A DNA stretch of 64,000 nt, taken from assembly GCF_000219725.1 (NCBI RefSeq), contig NC_015732.1, positions 3,106,972 through 3,170,971 of the forward strand. Reading direction: 5' to 3'. The position numbers and the translations under genes are program-made. The notes under the pieces were generated by a model. It was not told the DNA's origin and did no database searches. It saw nothing but the letters and a program-made list of their open reading frames with translations. This DNA is from Gracilinema caldarium DSM 7334 (lineage in GTDB: Bacteria; Spirochaetota; Spirochaetia; Treponematales; Breznakiellaceae). Shown piece after piece: positions 19,338 through 27,992 of this stretch; the stretch's first letter is position 1, and each line of letters begins with the position of its first letter.

Positions 19338-20456
19338 GTGGCTGACGAAATTTCCGTTTTAATTGTCGATGACTCTGCGCTTATGCGTAATCTAATATCT
19401 CGTATGGTAGAAGCAACGCCCGGTCTTATAGTAGCGGATAGGGCTATGAATGGTGATTTTGCCCTTCAAAAGATTGAGCGCTGTAAACCAGATGTTATTG
19501 TACTTGATCTTGAAATGCCTCAGATGAATGGGATCGAATTCCTAAAGGAAAGGAAACGGCGGGGTATCGATGTTCCGGTCATTATTCTTTCTTCCATAGC
19601 CCGAAGGGGTGCTGAAATTACCATGGAAGCCCTGTCACTTGGTGCAAGTGACTTTATTATGAAGCCCTCCGATACTCAACATGATGATATTCAGAGCATT
19701 AAGGAACATCTTACCAATTTACTCCTTGTATATGGCAAGCAATACCGCCAGAGTAAGGGTTTACAAACACCGTCAATTCTTGCTACTCCCCCGAAGACAC
19801 CTCAAAAACTATCGGAACTACCACAGCCCGTTAAACCTGTTCGCCCGGCAAATGCCCCTAAACCAGGGCCAATCGAAATAATTGCCATTGGGATTTCAAC
19901 TGGAGGCCCCAATGCACTTCGAGAAGTTTTTGCTAAACTTGATAAGGATCTTCCTGCTCCCATTGTGGTGGTGCAACACATGCCTCCGGGCTTTACCGAA
20001 GAATTCGCAAAAAGCCTAGATAAACTTTGTCCTCTTGAGGTCAAGGAGGCTGCAGAGGGTGATATTATTAAACCAGGACGTATTCTCATCGCACCTGGAG
20101 ATAAACATCTTGAGGTAGAAAAGCGACCACTTGCTACGGTGGCTCATATTTCCGAGGCACCGCCTGTTAACGGTCACCGGCCTTCGGCAGATGTGCTTTT
20201 CGCATCCGTAGCAAAGGAATTCGGCAACCGAGCATTGGGAGTCATCATGACCGGTATGGGAAAAGACGGAGCTAAAGAATTAGGATCGATTCTTAATTCC
20301 GGGGGCTTGACTCTTGGCCAGGATGAAGTAACTTCTATAGTATACGGGATGCCAAAGGTTGCTTGGGAAATGGGCCATGTGATGGAACAGGTTCCACTCT
20401 CAAAGATGGCAGAACGAATCTGTACCTTGGCAAAGGACTATCAAACAGGAGGTTGA
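19338..20456 (+). CDS. cheB: chemotaxis response regulator protein-glutamate methylesterase CheB
   Basis: 372 residues. An N-terminal receiver domain (phosphoacceptor Asp57 in VLDLEMPQMNG) is joined by a Pro-rich linker (about 140-178) to the methylesterase domain. Its catalytic triad is visible: Ser187 (IGISTGGPNALREV), His214 (VVQHMPPGF) and Asp310 (TGMGKDGAKEL). It removes methyl groups from, or deamidates, chemoreceptors. The start is GTG at 19338 with TAGGAG upstream. The 3' end contains AGGAGG, the ribosome site for the small gene that starts 2 bp after the stop. Confidence 0.95.
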   Translation: MADEISVLIVDDSALMRNLISRMVEATPGLIVADRAMNGDFALQKIERCKPDVIVLDLEMPQMNGIEFLKERKRRGIDVPVIILSSIARRGAEITMEALSLGASDFIMKPSDTQHDDIQSIKEHLTNLLLVYGKQYRQSKGLQTPSILATPPKTPQKLSELPQPVKPVRPANAPKPGPIEIIAIGISTGGPNALREVFAKLDKDLPAPIVVVQHMPPGFTEEFAKSLDKLCPLEVKEAAEGDIIKPGRILIAPGDKHLEVEKRPLATVAHISEAPPVNGHRPSADVLFASVAKEFGNRALGVIMTGMGKDGAKELGSILNSGGLTLGQDEVTSIVYGMPKVAWEMGHVMEQVPLSKMAERICTLAKDYQTGG

Positions 20457-20457
20457 A

Positions 20458-20649
20458 ATGAAAAAGGCCTATCGTTGTGATGATTGCGGTCACGAAATAG
20501 TACAGGATGAAGGGGATCCAGTTCCTGAATGCTGTGGAGAAAAAATGAAAGAAATTCCCCTCGAAGCCTGCAGAGATGCAGGGCCTGAAGCTGCACGGCC
20601 AGGAGCTGAGGATGAACCTTGTGAGGATTATACCGGAAAACAGATCTAA
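20458..20649 (+). CDS. small four-cysteine zinc-ribbon-like protein
   Basis: 63 residues. MKKAYRCDDCGHEIVQDEGDPVPECCGEKM has a CxxC and a CC pair, a rubredoxin or desulfoferrodoxin-N-like knuckle that would bind zinc or iron. The C-terminal half is acidic and low in structure. The ATG lies 1 nt after the cheB stop with AGGAGG inside cheB, so it is translationally linked to the chemotaxis genes. Function is not recognised; a metal-binding accessory or regulatory peptide is possible. Confidence 0.65.
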   Translation: MKKAYRCDDCGHEIVQDEGDPVPECCGEKMKEIPLEACRDAGPEAARPGAEDEPCEDYTGKQI

Positions 20650-20664
20650 CTAAATAGTAACCAT

Positions 20665-20705
20665 GGAACTTCTAGAAATGATTATTTCTAGAGGTTTCCT
20701 TTTGT
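20665..20705 (+). terminator. hairpin terminator after cheR-cheB-zinc ribbon operon
   Basis: GGAACTTCTAGAAAT and ATTTCTAGAGGTTTCC pair over about 15 bp with one bulge and one G-U pair around a GATT loop, and TTTT follows. It fits an intrinsic terminator. Its sequence resembles the hairpins at 59539 and 23563. Confidence 0.65.
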
Positions 20706-20746
20706 GGGATTTTCTAAAACCGATATTTTCTATATGATGGGCTATA

Positions 20747-21538
20747 ATGCCCAGAAAGAAAAATACTGTACCAGTAGTTCACTATGATCCGGAAACAGAA
20801 TTATCTATCATTTCTGATTGTTTAAAAATCAAATTGTCACAAAAAAAAAGCTCATCACCTCAAAAGTCACTTATTATTTTTATTACAAGTATTCTAAAAG
20901 GTCTTGCATGGCTTCATCTAGTATTTATCCTGACAACTTCGTTTTGTCTTTTTTTATTTAAATATATCAATCCCGGTGTCACAACACTGATGTTGTATCG
21001 TAAGTATTTGTATAATTACAAAATACAAGCACCACGGTACATTCCTCTAGAGAAAATTCCTAAAACCATACAAACCATGACGATCAAAGTTGAAGATGGT
21101 GATTTTTATAAGCATCATGGCATTATACCCGCAGCAATAAAAAACGCATGGAAATTGAACCAGCAATTTGGTGAGCCCGTCTATGGCGGAAGCACCATCA
21201 CCATGCAAACCGCTAGAACTATTTTTCTTGTGCCAGAAAAATCCTATATACGAAAATACCTCGAAGCCATTATTGCCTTGGAAATGGAAGCAATACTGGG
21301 GAAAAAACGCATTCTAGAGCTTTATTTTAATTATGCTGAATGGGGAAAAGGGATCTTTGGAATAGAAACGGCGTCACGGTATTATTATAAAACCGGAGTC
21401 CGCTCAATTAGCACAGACCAGGCAATACGGTTTGTCACAATACTTTCATCTCCCCTTCGTTATGGTCCCTATAATTTTCAGCGTAATGGTATTTTACGAA
21501 GTCGCTATAATTATTTGGTCAAACGTTTTGCGGAATAA
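20747..21538 (+). CDS. mtgA: monofunctional peptidoglycan glycosyltransferase (GT51)
   Basis: 263 residues with one N-terminal membrane helix (about 49-72) and a GT51 transglycosylase domain. Landmarks are VEDGDFYKHHGI (the catalytic Glu of motif 1), YGGSTITMQTAR (motif 2), and ELYFNYAEWGKGIFGIETASRYYY (motif 3). No transpeptidase domain follows, so it only polymerises lipid II glycan strands. The ATG at 20747 lies about 8 nt after a possible TATGAT box with a weak -35 and no strong Shine-Dalgarno. It could be another leaderless gene, but the evidence is weaker than for the others. Confidence 0.88.
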   Translation: MPRKKNTVPVVHYDPETELSIISDCLKIKLSQKKSSSPQKSLIIFITSILKGLAWLHLVFILTTSFCLFLFKYINPGVTTLMLYRKYLYNYKIQAPRYIPLEKIPKTIQTMTIKVEDGDFYKHHGIIPAAIKNAWKLNQQFGEPVYGGSTITMQTARTIFLVPEKSYIRKYLEAIIALEMEAILGKKRILELYFNYAEWGKGIFGIETASRYYYKTGVRSISTDQAIRFVTILSSPLRYGPYNFQRNGILRSRYNYLVKRFAE

Positions 21539-21649
21539 AAACACCCTAAAAACAACCTTATAGTATTTTCTCATAAAATATAGTATATTTTTAATGTACG
21601 ACCGTGGACCCCCTGGTTTCTAGTTCATGACGATATCAAGGAGGACCTT

Positions 21650-22186
21650 ATGGAAACAGCTGCTACGTTAAACGATTCTGCCATTGCCCTGACCGAAGCA
21701 AACAGACCGAAAGAAGCAATTTCCCTGTTCCGCAAGGCCCTTGCAATGGAACCTGCTAATCCCCTGTTATGGCTGAACCTTGGTATTGCCCAGCAAAAAG
21801 CCGGAGATTATACCAGTGCCATGGACAGCTTTTACCGTTGTTTGTCCTTTGACAGCACGATGGCTGAAGCCTGGAATGCTCTCGGTTTAATCCATTATGA
21901 GCTTGAGCACTTTGAAAAGTCTGAGGCTTGTTATAAAAAGGCATTGCAACAGGAGCGGCGTTCACCGAAAAGCTGGAACAATTTAGGGGTGCTATACTTT
22001 ACCATGGGTAGTTATGAGGAAGCCCGACACTGTTTTGAACAGGCTGTAAGCTTATCACCTCATTACTATGATGCTCTGTATAATTTACGAGACACCTGTA
22101 ATGAGCTCGGTGATACCAGAGCGGCCGTTGAATTTGGACGCCGTTTAGGAGAACTGAACAATTCAAAACCTATTCGTTTGTCCTAA
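21650..22186 (+). CDS. tetratricopeptide-repeat protein
   Basis: 178 residues built almost wholly of four or five TPR units (about 5-165), for example AISLFRKALAMEPANPLLWLNLGIAQQ, AWNALGLIHYELEHFEKSEACYKKAL and SWNNLGVLYFTMGSYEEARHCFEQAV. No signal peptide or enzyme domain is seen, so it is a cytoplasmic scaffold. AAGGAGG precedes the ATG. It stands alone between the transglycosylase and the YmdB-like gene. The partner is unknown. Confidence 0.82.
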   Translation: METAATLNDSAIALTEANRPKEAISLFRKALAMEPANPLLWLNLGIAQQKAGDYTSAMDSFYRCLSFDSTMAEAWNALGLIHYELEHFEKSEACYKKALQQERRSPKSWNNLGVLYFTMGSYEEARHCFEQAVSLSPHYYDALYNLRDTCNELGDTRAAVEFGRRLGELNNSKPIRLS

Positions 22187-22311
22187 CGTAAAACAACAAT
22201 ACAGGAGCCTGGCTTCGTACATTGGGTCAGCGAAGCTTCTGTTCACTTGCGCTACAGATGGTCCTTATGATAGGTTTTCAGCAGGGATAATCCCCCACCT
22301 GGAGTCTTTTA

Positions 22312-23133
22312 TTGAGAATTTTGTATATTAGCGAAATCGTTGGTAAGGTCGGAGTTTTTGCAGTAAAAAAAATACTGCCTTCGTTAAAGAAAGAAAAGCA
22401 TATCGATTTTGTCATTGCCAATGCCGATGGAACTACCGGCGGCTATGGCCTTGGCCGCAATCATGCCGGATACCTCAGAAAACTTGGTATCGATGTACTC
22501 ACCACCGGAGACTGTTGTTTTTATAAAAAAGATCTGGTTCAAAATTTTGATCGATTACCATATGTGCTGAGGCCCCTTAATATCAGTCCCTATGCTCCTG
22601 GCTTTGGAAGCCGTACCTACCAGGTTGGCACTGAAAAAGTTGCCATTGCAGTTCTATTGGGACAGGGAGGTTTTGACCGGCTCCATGCAGAAAATCCCTT
22701 CATCAAACTGCCTGAACTTTTAGAGCGTCTTCGCCGGGAGACACCCTATGTCATTATTGAGTTTCATGCCTCTACCACTGCAGAAAAACGTTCCCTTTTT
22801 GCACAGGCGGAGGGCCTCTGCTCGGCCGTAATCGGTTCCCATAGCAGAGTTCAAACCGCCGATGCCCGCATTACCCAGGGCGGAACCGCTACAATTACCG
22901 ATGCGGGCCGTACAGGAAGCATCAATTCAGTAGGCGGGACTGATGCCAAGGTCCGGATTCAGGAATACCTGACTGGCATACCTGACTGGAGCCGGGATAC
23001 CTGGGACCAAATTGAATTACAAGCCCTTTTTATTGAAATCGCACCTAATGGAAAGGCGACGTCGATTTCGCCCTTGCAAATTGTTTGTCAGGAGGTCCCC
23101 CATGAAGGAGATCGGAAGGATATTGAAAATTGA
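22312..23133 (+). CDS. degenerate YmdB-family paralog, probable pseudoenzyme
   Basis: 273 residues, TTG start with GGAG upstream. It aligns along its whole length with the YmdB protein encoded at 11856, but most metal ligands are changed. The first Asp is Glu8 (ISEIVG), the Glu-Asn pair is Asp39-Gly40 (NADGTTGG), the Asn-His pair is Asp67-Cys68 (TTGDCCF), and the last His of H-x-H is Arg179 (GSHSRVQTAD). His152 and His177 remain. The fold should be intact, but phosphodiesterase activity is unlikely, so a binding or regulatory role is inferred. The gene overlaps the RseC-like gene by 32 bp, so the two are co-expressed. Confidence 0.8.
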   Translation: MRILYISEIVGKVGVFAVKKILPSLKKEKHIDFVIANADGTTGGYGLGRNHAGYLRKLGIDVLTTGDCCFYKKDLVQNFDRLPYVLRPLNISPYAPGFGSRTYQVGTEKVAIAVLLGQGGFDRLHAENPFIKLPELLERLRRETPYVIIEFHASTTAEKRSLFAQAEGLCSAVIGSHSRVQTADARITQGGTATITDAGRTGSINSVGGTDAKVRIQEYLTGIPDWSRDTWDQIELQALFIEIAPNGKATSISPLQIVCQEVPHEGDRKDIEN

Positions 23134-23551
23134 AGGTGACCTTGTCATCATTAAAGGTGGAGAACTGGCTGCCTGTTTTGGTTGTATGAATGAAGAATGC
23201 AAAAATAATGGGAAACAATTTACTGCACAGAATTCATTAAACCTGCCTATCGAAGAAGGGCAGCTGGTCGAAATAGAAAATAAGACCAGTACCGCAATGC
23301 TGCAAGGTATTACGGTATTTCTGCCACCAGTACTGCTTTTCATCCTTGGTTATGTACTTACCGGCCGTATGGTTCCTACAAGTTCAGATGACGTCCGTGT
23401 TGGAATAGGCGTAGCGGCTCTCTTTTTTGGCTTCTTTATCACCTATTGGGTACGAAAACTATTGCCCACAAAGGGTTCACCCTACATTACGAAAATCATT
23501 AAGGACTATTCCGAAGCAATCGCCATAGGACAACTTGAACAACAACCTTAG
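23102..23551 (+). CDS. RseC/MucC-family membrane protein
   Basis: 149 residues from the ATG at 23102, supported by AGGAGG 6 nt upstream. A Cys cluster (AACFGCMNEEC) lies near the N-terminus, and two membrane helices follow (about 60-82 and 96-115). This is the layout of PF04246, seen in RseC, which affects SoxR reduction and the Rnf-linked redox state. The gene overlaps the YmdB-like paralog by 32 bp. No rnf genes are in the window. Function beyond a redox-associated membrane role cannot be given. Confidence 0.78.
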   Translation: MKEIGRILKIEGDLVIIKGGELAACFGCMNEECKNNGKQFTAQNSLNLPIEEGQLVEIENKTSTAMLQGITVFLPPVLLFILGYVLTGRMVPTSSDDVRVGIGVAALFFGFFITYWVRKLLPTKGSPYITKIIKDYSEAIAIGQLEQQP

Positions 23552-23562
23552 CTCACAGCGCC

Positions 23563-23587
23563 TCTAAAATTCTAACCGAGTTTTAGA
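23563..23587. repeat. small hairpin, TCTAAAA/TTTTAGA core
   Basis: TCTAAAA (23563-23569) and TTTTAGA (23581-23587) pair around an 11-nt loop just after the RseC-like gene. It may act as a weak terminator. The core recurs in the larger hairpin at 59539. Confidence 0.4.
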
Positions 23588-23604
23588 AACGCCCAACAAT
23601 AAAT

Positions 23605-23633
23605 TTGCCCCTATACCTTAAAGGGTGTATATT
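23605..23633 (+). promoter_or_regulatory. probable promoter of the hsp20 gene
   Basis: TTGCCC (23605-23610), 17 nt, TATATT (23628-23633). The transcript would start near 23640, giving a leader of about 90 nt that opens with a perfect inverted repeat. Confidence 0.5.
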
Positions 23634-23640
23634 TGTAATG

Positions 23641-23662
23641 AAGGATATTGATAAATATCCTT
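23641..23662. promoter_or_regulatory. inverted repeat at the hsp20 transcription start
   Basis: AAGGATATT and AATATCCTT are perfect 9-bp arms separated by GATA. It lies immediately downstream of the -10 box. It could be a repressor operator or a hairpin at the mRNA 5' end. It does not match the CIRCE sequence. Confidence 0.45.
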
Positions 23663-23729
23663 TACAACCGCTCATTATTGAGGGTTGATCATACCGGGCC
23701 GAAAGGACGGTACCATTAAGGAGCCTTGT

Positions 23730-24284
23730 ATGAAAGGAAACAAGGTATATGTCGATTTAGGGACGATCTTCGATGAAATTTTCGAAGCCGCACAGAATTT
23801 CAGCGATGAATTCCAGTCAAACTTCAGCAAGTACGGTAATCGTTTTGGCGAGGGAGCACCTCACCCCTTTGGTGATCAGGGGCCCTTCGGTTTTGCCCAG
23901 GACGAAAATGTAGACTACTATCCCAATTATTCCTACCCGCCCATGAATGTCTACATGCTTCCTGACCGGACTCTTGTTTTCGAGTTTGCCCTGGCGGGTT
24001 TTGACGAAAAGAACATCAGCCTCTCATTCCAGGGAGACTATATGGTGTTCTCTGCCAAAATTAACCCCGAATACCAGTTGGAAGAAAACATACGATACTT
24101 TAAGCGCCGGCTTAAGCTCAAGGATATTGAAAAACAGAAATACTATGTTCCCCTGGACAAATTCGACCAGGAAAAGGTTAAAGCAGTTTACCGGAACGGT
24201 ATCCTCAAGGTAACCATTCCTCCCAAGGAAGAACCTGCCGGTACCGAAGGCATTAAAATCGAAATTATTAAAGAAGGTGAATAG
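23730..24284 (+). CDS. Hsp20/alpha-crystallin small heat-shock protein
   Basis: 184 residues from the ATG at 23730, which has AAGGAG 7 nt upstream; an upstream in-frame ATG at 23685 lacks this. The N-terminal half is Phe-rich and disordered-looking (IFDEIFEAAQNFSDEFQSNF). The alpha-crystallin domain covers about 78-180 (YPPMNVYMLPDRTLVFEFALAGFDEKNISL, then AVYRNGILKVTIPPKE with the conserved G-I-L-x-V-x-I/P motif). It is an ATP-independent chaperone holding unfolded proteins. A promoter with an inverted repeat at the start site lies upstream, and a strong terminator follows. Confidence 0.9.
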   Translation: MKGNKVYVDLGTIFDEIFEAAQNFSDEFQSNFSKYGNRFGEGAPHPFGDQGPFGFAQDENVDYYPNYSYPPMNVYMLPDRTLVFEFALAGFDEKNISLSFQGDYMVFSAKINPEYQLEENIRYFKRRLKLKDIEKQKYYVPLDKFDQEKVKAVYRNGILKVTIPPKEEPAGTEGIKIEIIKEGE

Positions 24285-24346
24285 TACCAATCAGGTTGAT
24301 GAAATGCTCCCGGCAGTTCTACAACCTCACAGGTCTTAATAAAAAT

Positions 24347-24384
24347 AAAAGGGCTGTCCACGAACACCGTGGACAGCCCTTTTT
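24347..24384. terminator. bidirectional intrinsic terminator between hsp20 and the hydrogenase operon
   Basis: AAAAGGGCTGTCCACG and CGTGGACAGCCCTTTTT are perfect arms around a 5-nt loop. An A-run on one side and a T-run on the other let it end both convergent transcripts. Confidence 0.85.
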
Positions 24385-24399
24385 AGTACTGGCCTCTTA

Positions 24400-24426
24400 C
24401 TGTTGGCCCCACAACAGGGCCAACAG
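24400..24426. repeat. second hairpin just after hydA
   Basis: CTGTTGGCCC and GGGCCAACAG form perfect 10-bp arms around a 7-nt loop, 8 bp beyond the hydA stop. There is no T-run, so it is more likely an mRNA 3' stabiliser ahead of the true terminator. Confidence 0.6.
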
Positions 24427-24434
24427 GTTACATC

Positions 24435-26180
24435 TTATTTCTGATACAATGGCCGGGCTACATAGTGGGTGTGTAGAAGCTCATGAGCCTTGTGATCGTT
24501 AGGTTCACCAAGGAACTCATCATAGACCTGCTTGATGAAGGGGTTCTGGTGTGAACACCGATAGGTGGACTTTTCATCATCCGCATAGATACCGGCAATC
24601 CGCTTGGACCGAACCTCGTCGGTACAGCCATAGGGCTGACCACCACCAGCGATACAACCGCCACGACAGGCCATGACTTCTACAAAGTGGTAGGGAGTTT
24701 CCTTTCCGGCAGCCTTTGCTTCCTTAATTTTCTCCAGTACAGCAGCAATATTACCCATTTGATGGGCTACAGCAATCCGGATCTTCGTTCCGTTCATATC
24801 AACTTCAGCTTCCTTTACCCCCTGAAGACCCCGGGCAGGAATAAAATTGACATCTCCCATTTCCTTCTTGGTAACAAGGAAATAGGCAGTACGAACAGCA
24901 GCCTCCATAACACCGCCGGTTGCTCCAAAGATGGTACCAGCACCGGTATAGGGACCAAGCGGACTATCAGCCTCTTCATCGGGGAGGTTCAGGATATCAA
25001 TGCCAGCCTGTTTAATCATCCGGGCTAATTCCCGGGTGGTAATGGAAACATCAACATCCTGATATCCGGAGGACTTCATATCATCATTTCGGTCAATTTC
25101 CCATTTCTTGGCGGTACAGGGCATGATTGAAACAGAGAAGACCTTTGCAGGATCCACCCCTGCCTTCTGAGCCCAGTAGGCCTTAATCATGGCACCCATC
25201 ATCTGCTGGGGACTCTTGGCAGTGGAGAAATGGGGGATCATTTCAGGGTAGTATTTTTCTAGGTAGTCTACCCAGGCAGGGCAACAGGAAGTGATAAGCG
25301 GGATGTCACCTTTTCCTTCGGTGAGTCGCTTAACCAGTTCTGTACCTTCCTCCATGATAGTAAGGTCTGCCGCAAAGTTGGTATCAAAGACGGTCTTAAA
25401 GCCAAGCCGGCGAAGGGCAGCATAAATTTTCTTAGTGATAATGGTTCCAGGTTCAAGACCAAATTCTTCACCAAGAGCAACACGGACAGCAGGAGCAATC
25501 TGTACAACTGGGTGGATGTCCTTATTCTGCAGGGCTGCCCAGACTTTCCGGGTATCATCCCGTTCATAAATAGCGCCAACCGGACAGTGGGCGGAACACT
25601 GACCGCATTTGATACAGGGGCTTTCACCAAGGGGAACATCGGCTGCGGAAGCTATACGACCGCTTATTCCACGGCCAAGGAACTCGATGGCCCATACGTT
25701 CTGCATATCCTGACACACCTTAACACAGCGCCCACAGCGGACACATTTTTTGGGATCCAGAATAATGGAGGGATTCGATTCATCCTTTTTTAGGTCCTTT
25801 ACAATGTTCTGGAAGGGTACTTCTCGGATACCGAACTCGGCTGCCAGAGTCTGCAGTTCACAGTTACCATTCCGGGGACACTGGAGACAATCGTTGGGAT
25901 GGTTAGACAAAATTAGTTCCACCACGGTGCGGCGAACCTGAATAATTTCAGGATCGTGGGTAATTACCTTCATACCCTCGGCCACAGGGGTGGTACAGGC
26001 CCGTACCATTTTGGGGGAGCCTTCCATCCGGACAATACAGATGCCGCAAGCCGCCCATGGGGGCAGATCGGGATTATAGCAGAGGGTCGGTATTTTAATG
26101 TTTGTCTTTTTAGCCGCATCGAGAATAGAAGTACCTTCTTCTACCTGAACCGGCATGCCATTTATCGTCAGATTAACCAT
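24435..26180 (-). CDS. hndD: [FeFe] hydrogenase catalytic subunit of a bifurcating NAD-linked enzyme
   Basis: 581 residues, cytoplasmic. An N-terminal [2Fe-2S] domain (Cys34, 45, 48, 62) is followed by a His-Cys3 [4Fe-4S] site (His94, Cys98, 101, 107) and two ferredoxin clusters (Cys146/149/152/156 and Cys189/192/195/199). The H-cluster motifs are complete: TSCCPAW (297-303), MPCTAKKWE (353-361) and EVMACRGGCIAGGGQP (501-516), with H-cluster ligands Cys300, 355, 505 and 509. This is the HndD/HydA type that makes H2 by oxidising ferredoxin and NADH together, or works in reverse. It is the last gene of the hndA-ATPase-hndB-hndC-hndD operon. The maturases HydE, F and G are not in the window. Confidence 0.96.
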   Translation of the reverse strand: MVNLTINGMPVQVEEGTSILDAAKKTNIKIPTLCYNPDLPPWAACGICIVRMEGSPKMVRACTTPVAEGMKVITHDPEIIQVRRTVVELILSNHPNDCLQCPRNGNCELQTLAAEFGIREVPFQNIVKDLKKDESNPSIILDPKKCVRCGRCVKVCQDMQNVWAIEFLGRGISGRIASAADVPLGESPCIKCGQCSAHCPVGAIYERDDTRKVWAALQNKDIHPVVQIAPAVRVALGEEFGLEPGTIITKKIYAALRRLGFKTVFDTNFAADLTIMEEGTELVKRLTEGKGDIPLITSCCPAWVDYLEKYYPEMIPHFSTAKSPQQMMGAMIKAYWAQKAGVDPAKVFSVSIMPCTAKKWEIDRNDDMKSSGYQDVDVSITTRELARMIKQAGIDILNLPDEEADSPLGPYTGAGTIFGATGGVMEAAVRTAYFLVTKKEMGDVNFIPARGLQGVKEAEVDMNGTKIRIAVAHQMGNIAAVLEKIKEAKAAGKETPYHFVEVMACRGGCIAGGGQPYGCTDEVRSKRIAGIYADDEKSTYRCSHQNPFIKQVYDEFLGEPNDHKAHELLHTHYVARPLYQK

Positions 26181-26191
26181 CGATCTACTCC

Positions 26192-27982
26192 TTATTTCTT
26201 CATGACAGCGCCGAACTTACAGACATTGTAGCATTCACCGCATTTAATACACTTGGATGCATCAATGACATGGGGCTGGCGTTTTTCACCGGAAATACAG
26301 CTGACCGGACAGCGCCGGGCACAGAGACCACAACCAATACATTTATTGGGATCGATTTCGAACCGTACCAGGTGCTTACATTTCCCAGCCCGGCACTTCT
26401 TATCCACAATGTGTTCGATGTATTCATCCCGGAAGTTTCGAATCGTGGAAAGGGTCGGGTTAGCCGCAGAACCACCCAGCATACAGAGGGAAGCCTTGGT
26501 CATAGCCTTACCAATTTCTTCCAGCTTGTCCAGATCTGACATTTCACCGTTACCGCGGGCAATCTTTTCCAGGATATTTTTAATCTGGGTAGTACCGATA
26601 CGGCAGGGAGAACATTTACCGCAGGATTCATCCACACAGAATTCCATGTAGAACCGGGAAACGTCCACCACACAGTCGTCCTCGTCCATAACGATCATAC
26701 CACCGGAACCCATCATGGACCCAAGAGCAGTCAGACTCTCATAGTCGATGGGGGTATCCAGGTCTTTTTCGGTCAGGATACCGCCGGAAGGACCGCCGGT
26801 CTGAACACCTTTGAATTTCTTTCCATTCTTAATACCACCACCGATGTCGAAAATAATTTCCCGGAGGGTGGTCCCCATGGGAACTTCGACAAGGCCTGAG
26901 TTATTCACCTTACCGGTAAGGGCGAAAACCTTGGTCCCCTTGGATTTTTCCGTACCAATCTTCGCAAGCCATGCGCCGCCCTTGGTTAAAATAACAGGAA
27001 TATTGGCCAGGGTTTCCACATTGTTGATGACCGTGGGCTTACCCCAGAGACCGGACTGGGCTGGGAATGGAGGCTTCGGAACGGGCATACCCCGTTTCCC
27101 TTCGATGGACTGAATGAGGGCGGTTTCCTCACCACAGACGAAGGCACCGGCACCAAGCCGGATTTCGATGTCAAAATCAAAACCGGAGCCCAGAATGTTT
27201 TTACCAAGCAGTCCGTAATCTTTTGCCTGTTCAATGGCGATCTTGAGCCGGTCGATTGCAAGCGGATATTCAGCACGGATATACACATAACCCTGATGGG
27301 CACCAATGACCTTACCGGCAATGACCATGGCTTCGATGATGGAATGGGGGTCCCCTTCGATGGTAGACCGGTCCATATAAGCGCCGGGATCACCTTCATC
27401 GGCGTTACAGATCATGTATTTGGTATCACCAGGAACTTTGCGGGCAATATCCCACTTAAGCCAGGTGGGGAATCCCGCACCGCCACGGCCCCGGAGACCG
27501 GAAATTTTCAATTCTTCGATAATTTGCTCGGGGGTCATCTCAAAGAGGGCCTTTTCCAGCGCTACATAGCCTTCCCGGGCAATATATTCATCGATGCTTT
27601 CAGGATTGATGACACCGCAGTTCCGCAGTACCACCCGCAGCTGTTTCTGGTAGAACTCTATATCCTCAACAGCTACTTTGTTCTTATTAGCTTCATCTTT
27701 TTTATACAGGAGCTTTTTAACTTCTCGCCCCTTTACAATCTGTTCAGCAATAATGACCTGAGCATCTTCAGGTTTTACTTCCACATAAAAGGAGTCTTCC
27801 GGCAGGACCTTAACGATCGGTCCCTTTTCACAGAAGCCGAAACAGCCGGTTTTTACAATCTGAACCTGATCCTTTACACCCTGTTTTTCTGCTTCTGCGA
27901 TCAGATTTCGATAAATCTCGTCACTCTTGTTGGACTCACATCCCGTACCGCCGCAGACGAGAATATAGTGGTTATAAGCCAT
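26192..27982 (-). CDS. hndC: NuoF-like flavoprotein subunit of the bifurcating hydrogenase
   Basis: 596 residues. An N-terminal thioredoxin-like [2Fe-2S] domain (about 1-90, ILVCGGTGC and KTGCFGFCEKGP) is followed by the NuoF core. This has GLRGRGGAGFPTWLKW for FMN, an NADH-binding stretch around CNADEGDPGAYMDR, and the [4Fe-4S] motif ESCGKCSPCRIGT. Two C-terminal ferredoxin clusters follow (CIGCGLCARRC and CIKCGECYNVC). It binds NAD(H) and FMN and is the presumed bifurcating flavin site. It lies 11 bp before hndD. Confidence 0.95.
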   Translation of the reverse strand: MAYNHYILVCGGTGCESNKSDEIYRNLIAEAEKQGVKDQVQIVKTGCFGFCEKGPIVKVLPEDSFYVEVKPEDAQVIIAEQIVKGREVKKLLYKKDEANKNKVAVEDIEFYQKQLRVVLRNCGVINPESIDEYIAREGYVALEKALFEMTPEQIIEELKISGLRGRGGAGFPTWLKWDIARKVPGDTKYMICNADEGDPGAYMDRSTIEGDPHSIIEAMVIAGKVIGAHQGYVYIRAEYPLAIDRLKIAIEQAKDYGLLGKNILGSGFDFDIEIRLGAGAFVCGEETALIQSIEGKRGMPVPKPPFPAQSGLWGKPTVINNVETLANIPVILTKGGAWLAKIGTEKSKGTKVFALTGKVNNSGLVEVPMGTTLREIIFDIGGGIKNGKKFKGVQTGGPSGGILTEKDLDTPIDYESLTALGSMMGSGGMIVMDEDDCVVDVSRFYMEFCVDESCGKCSPCRIGTTQIKNILEKIARGNGEMSDLDKLEEIGKAMTKASLCMLGGSAANPTLSTIRNFRDEYIEHIVDKKCRAGKCKHLVRFEIDPNKCIGCGLCARRCPVSCISGEKRQPHVIDASKCIKCGECYNVCKFGAVMKK

Positions 27983-27992
27983 GCTTTCCCCC

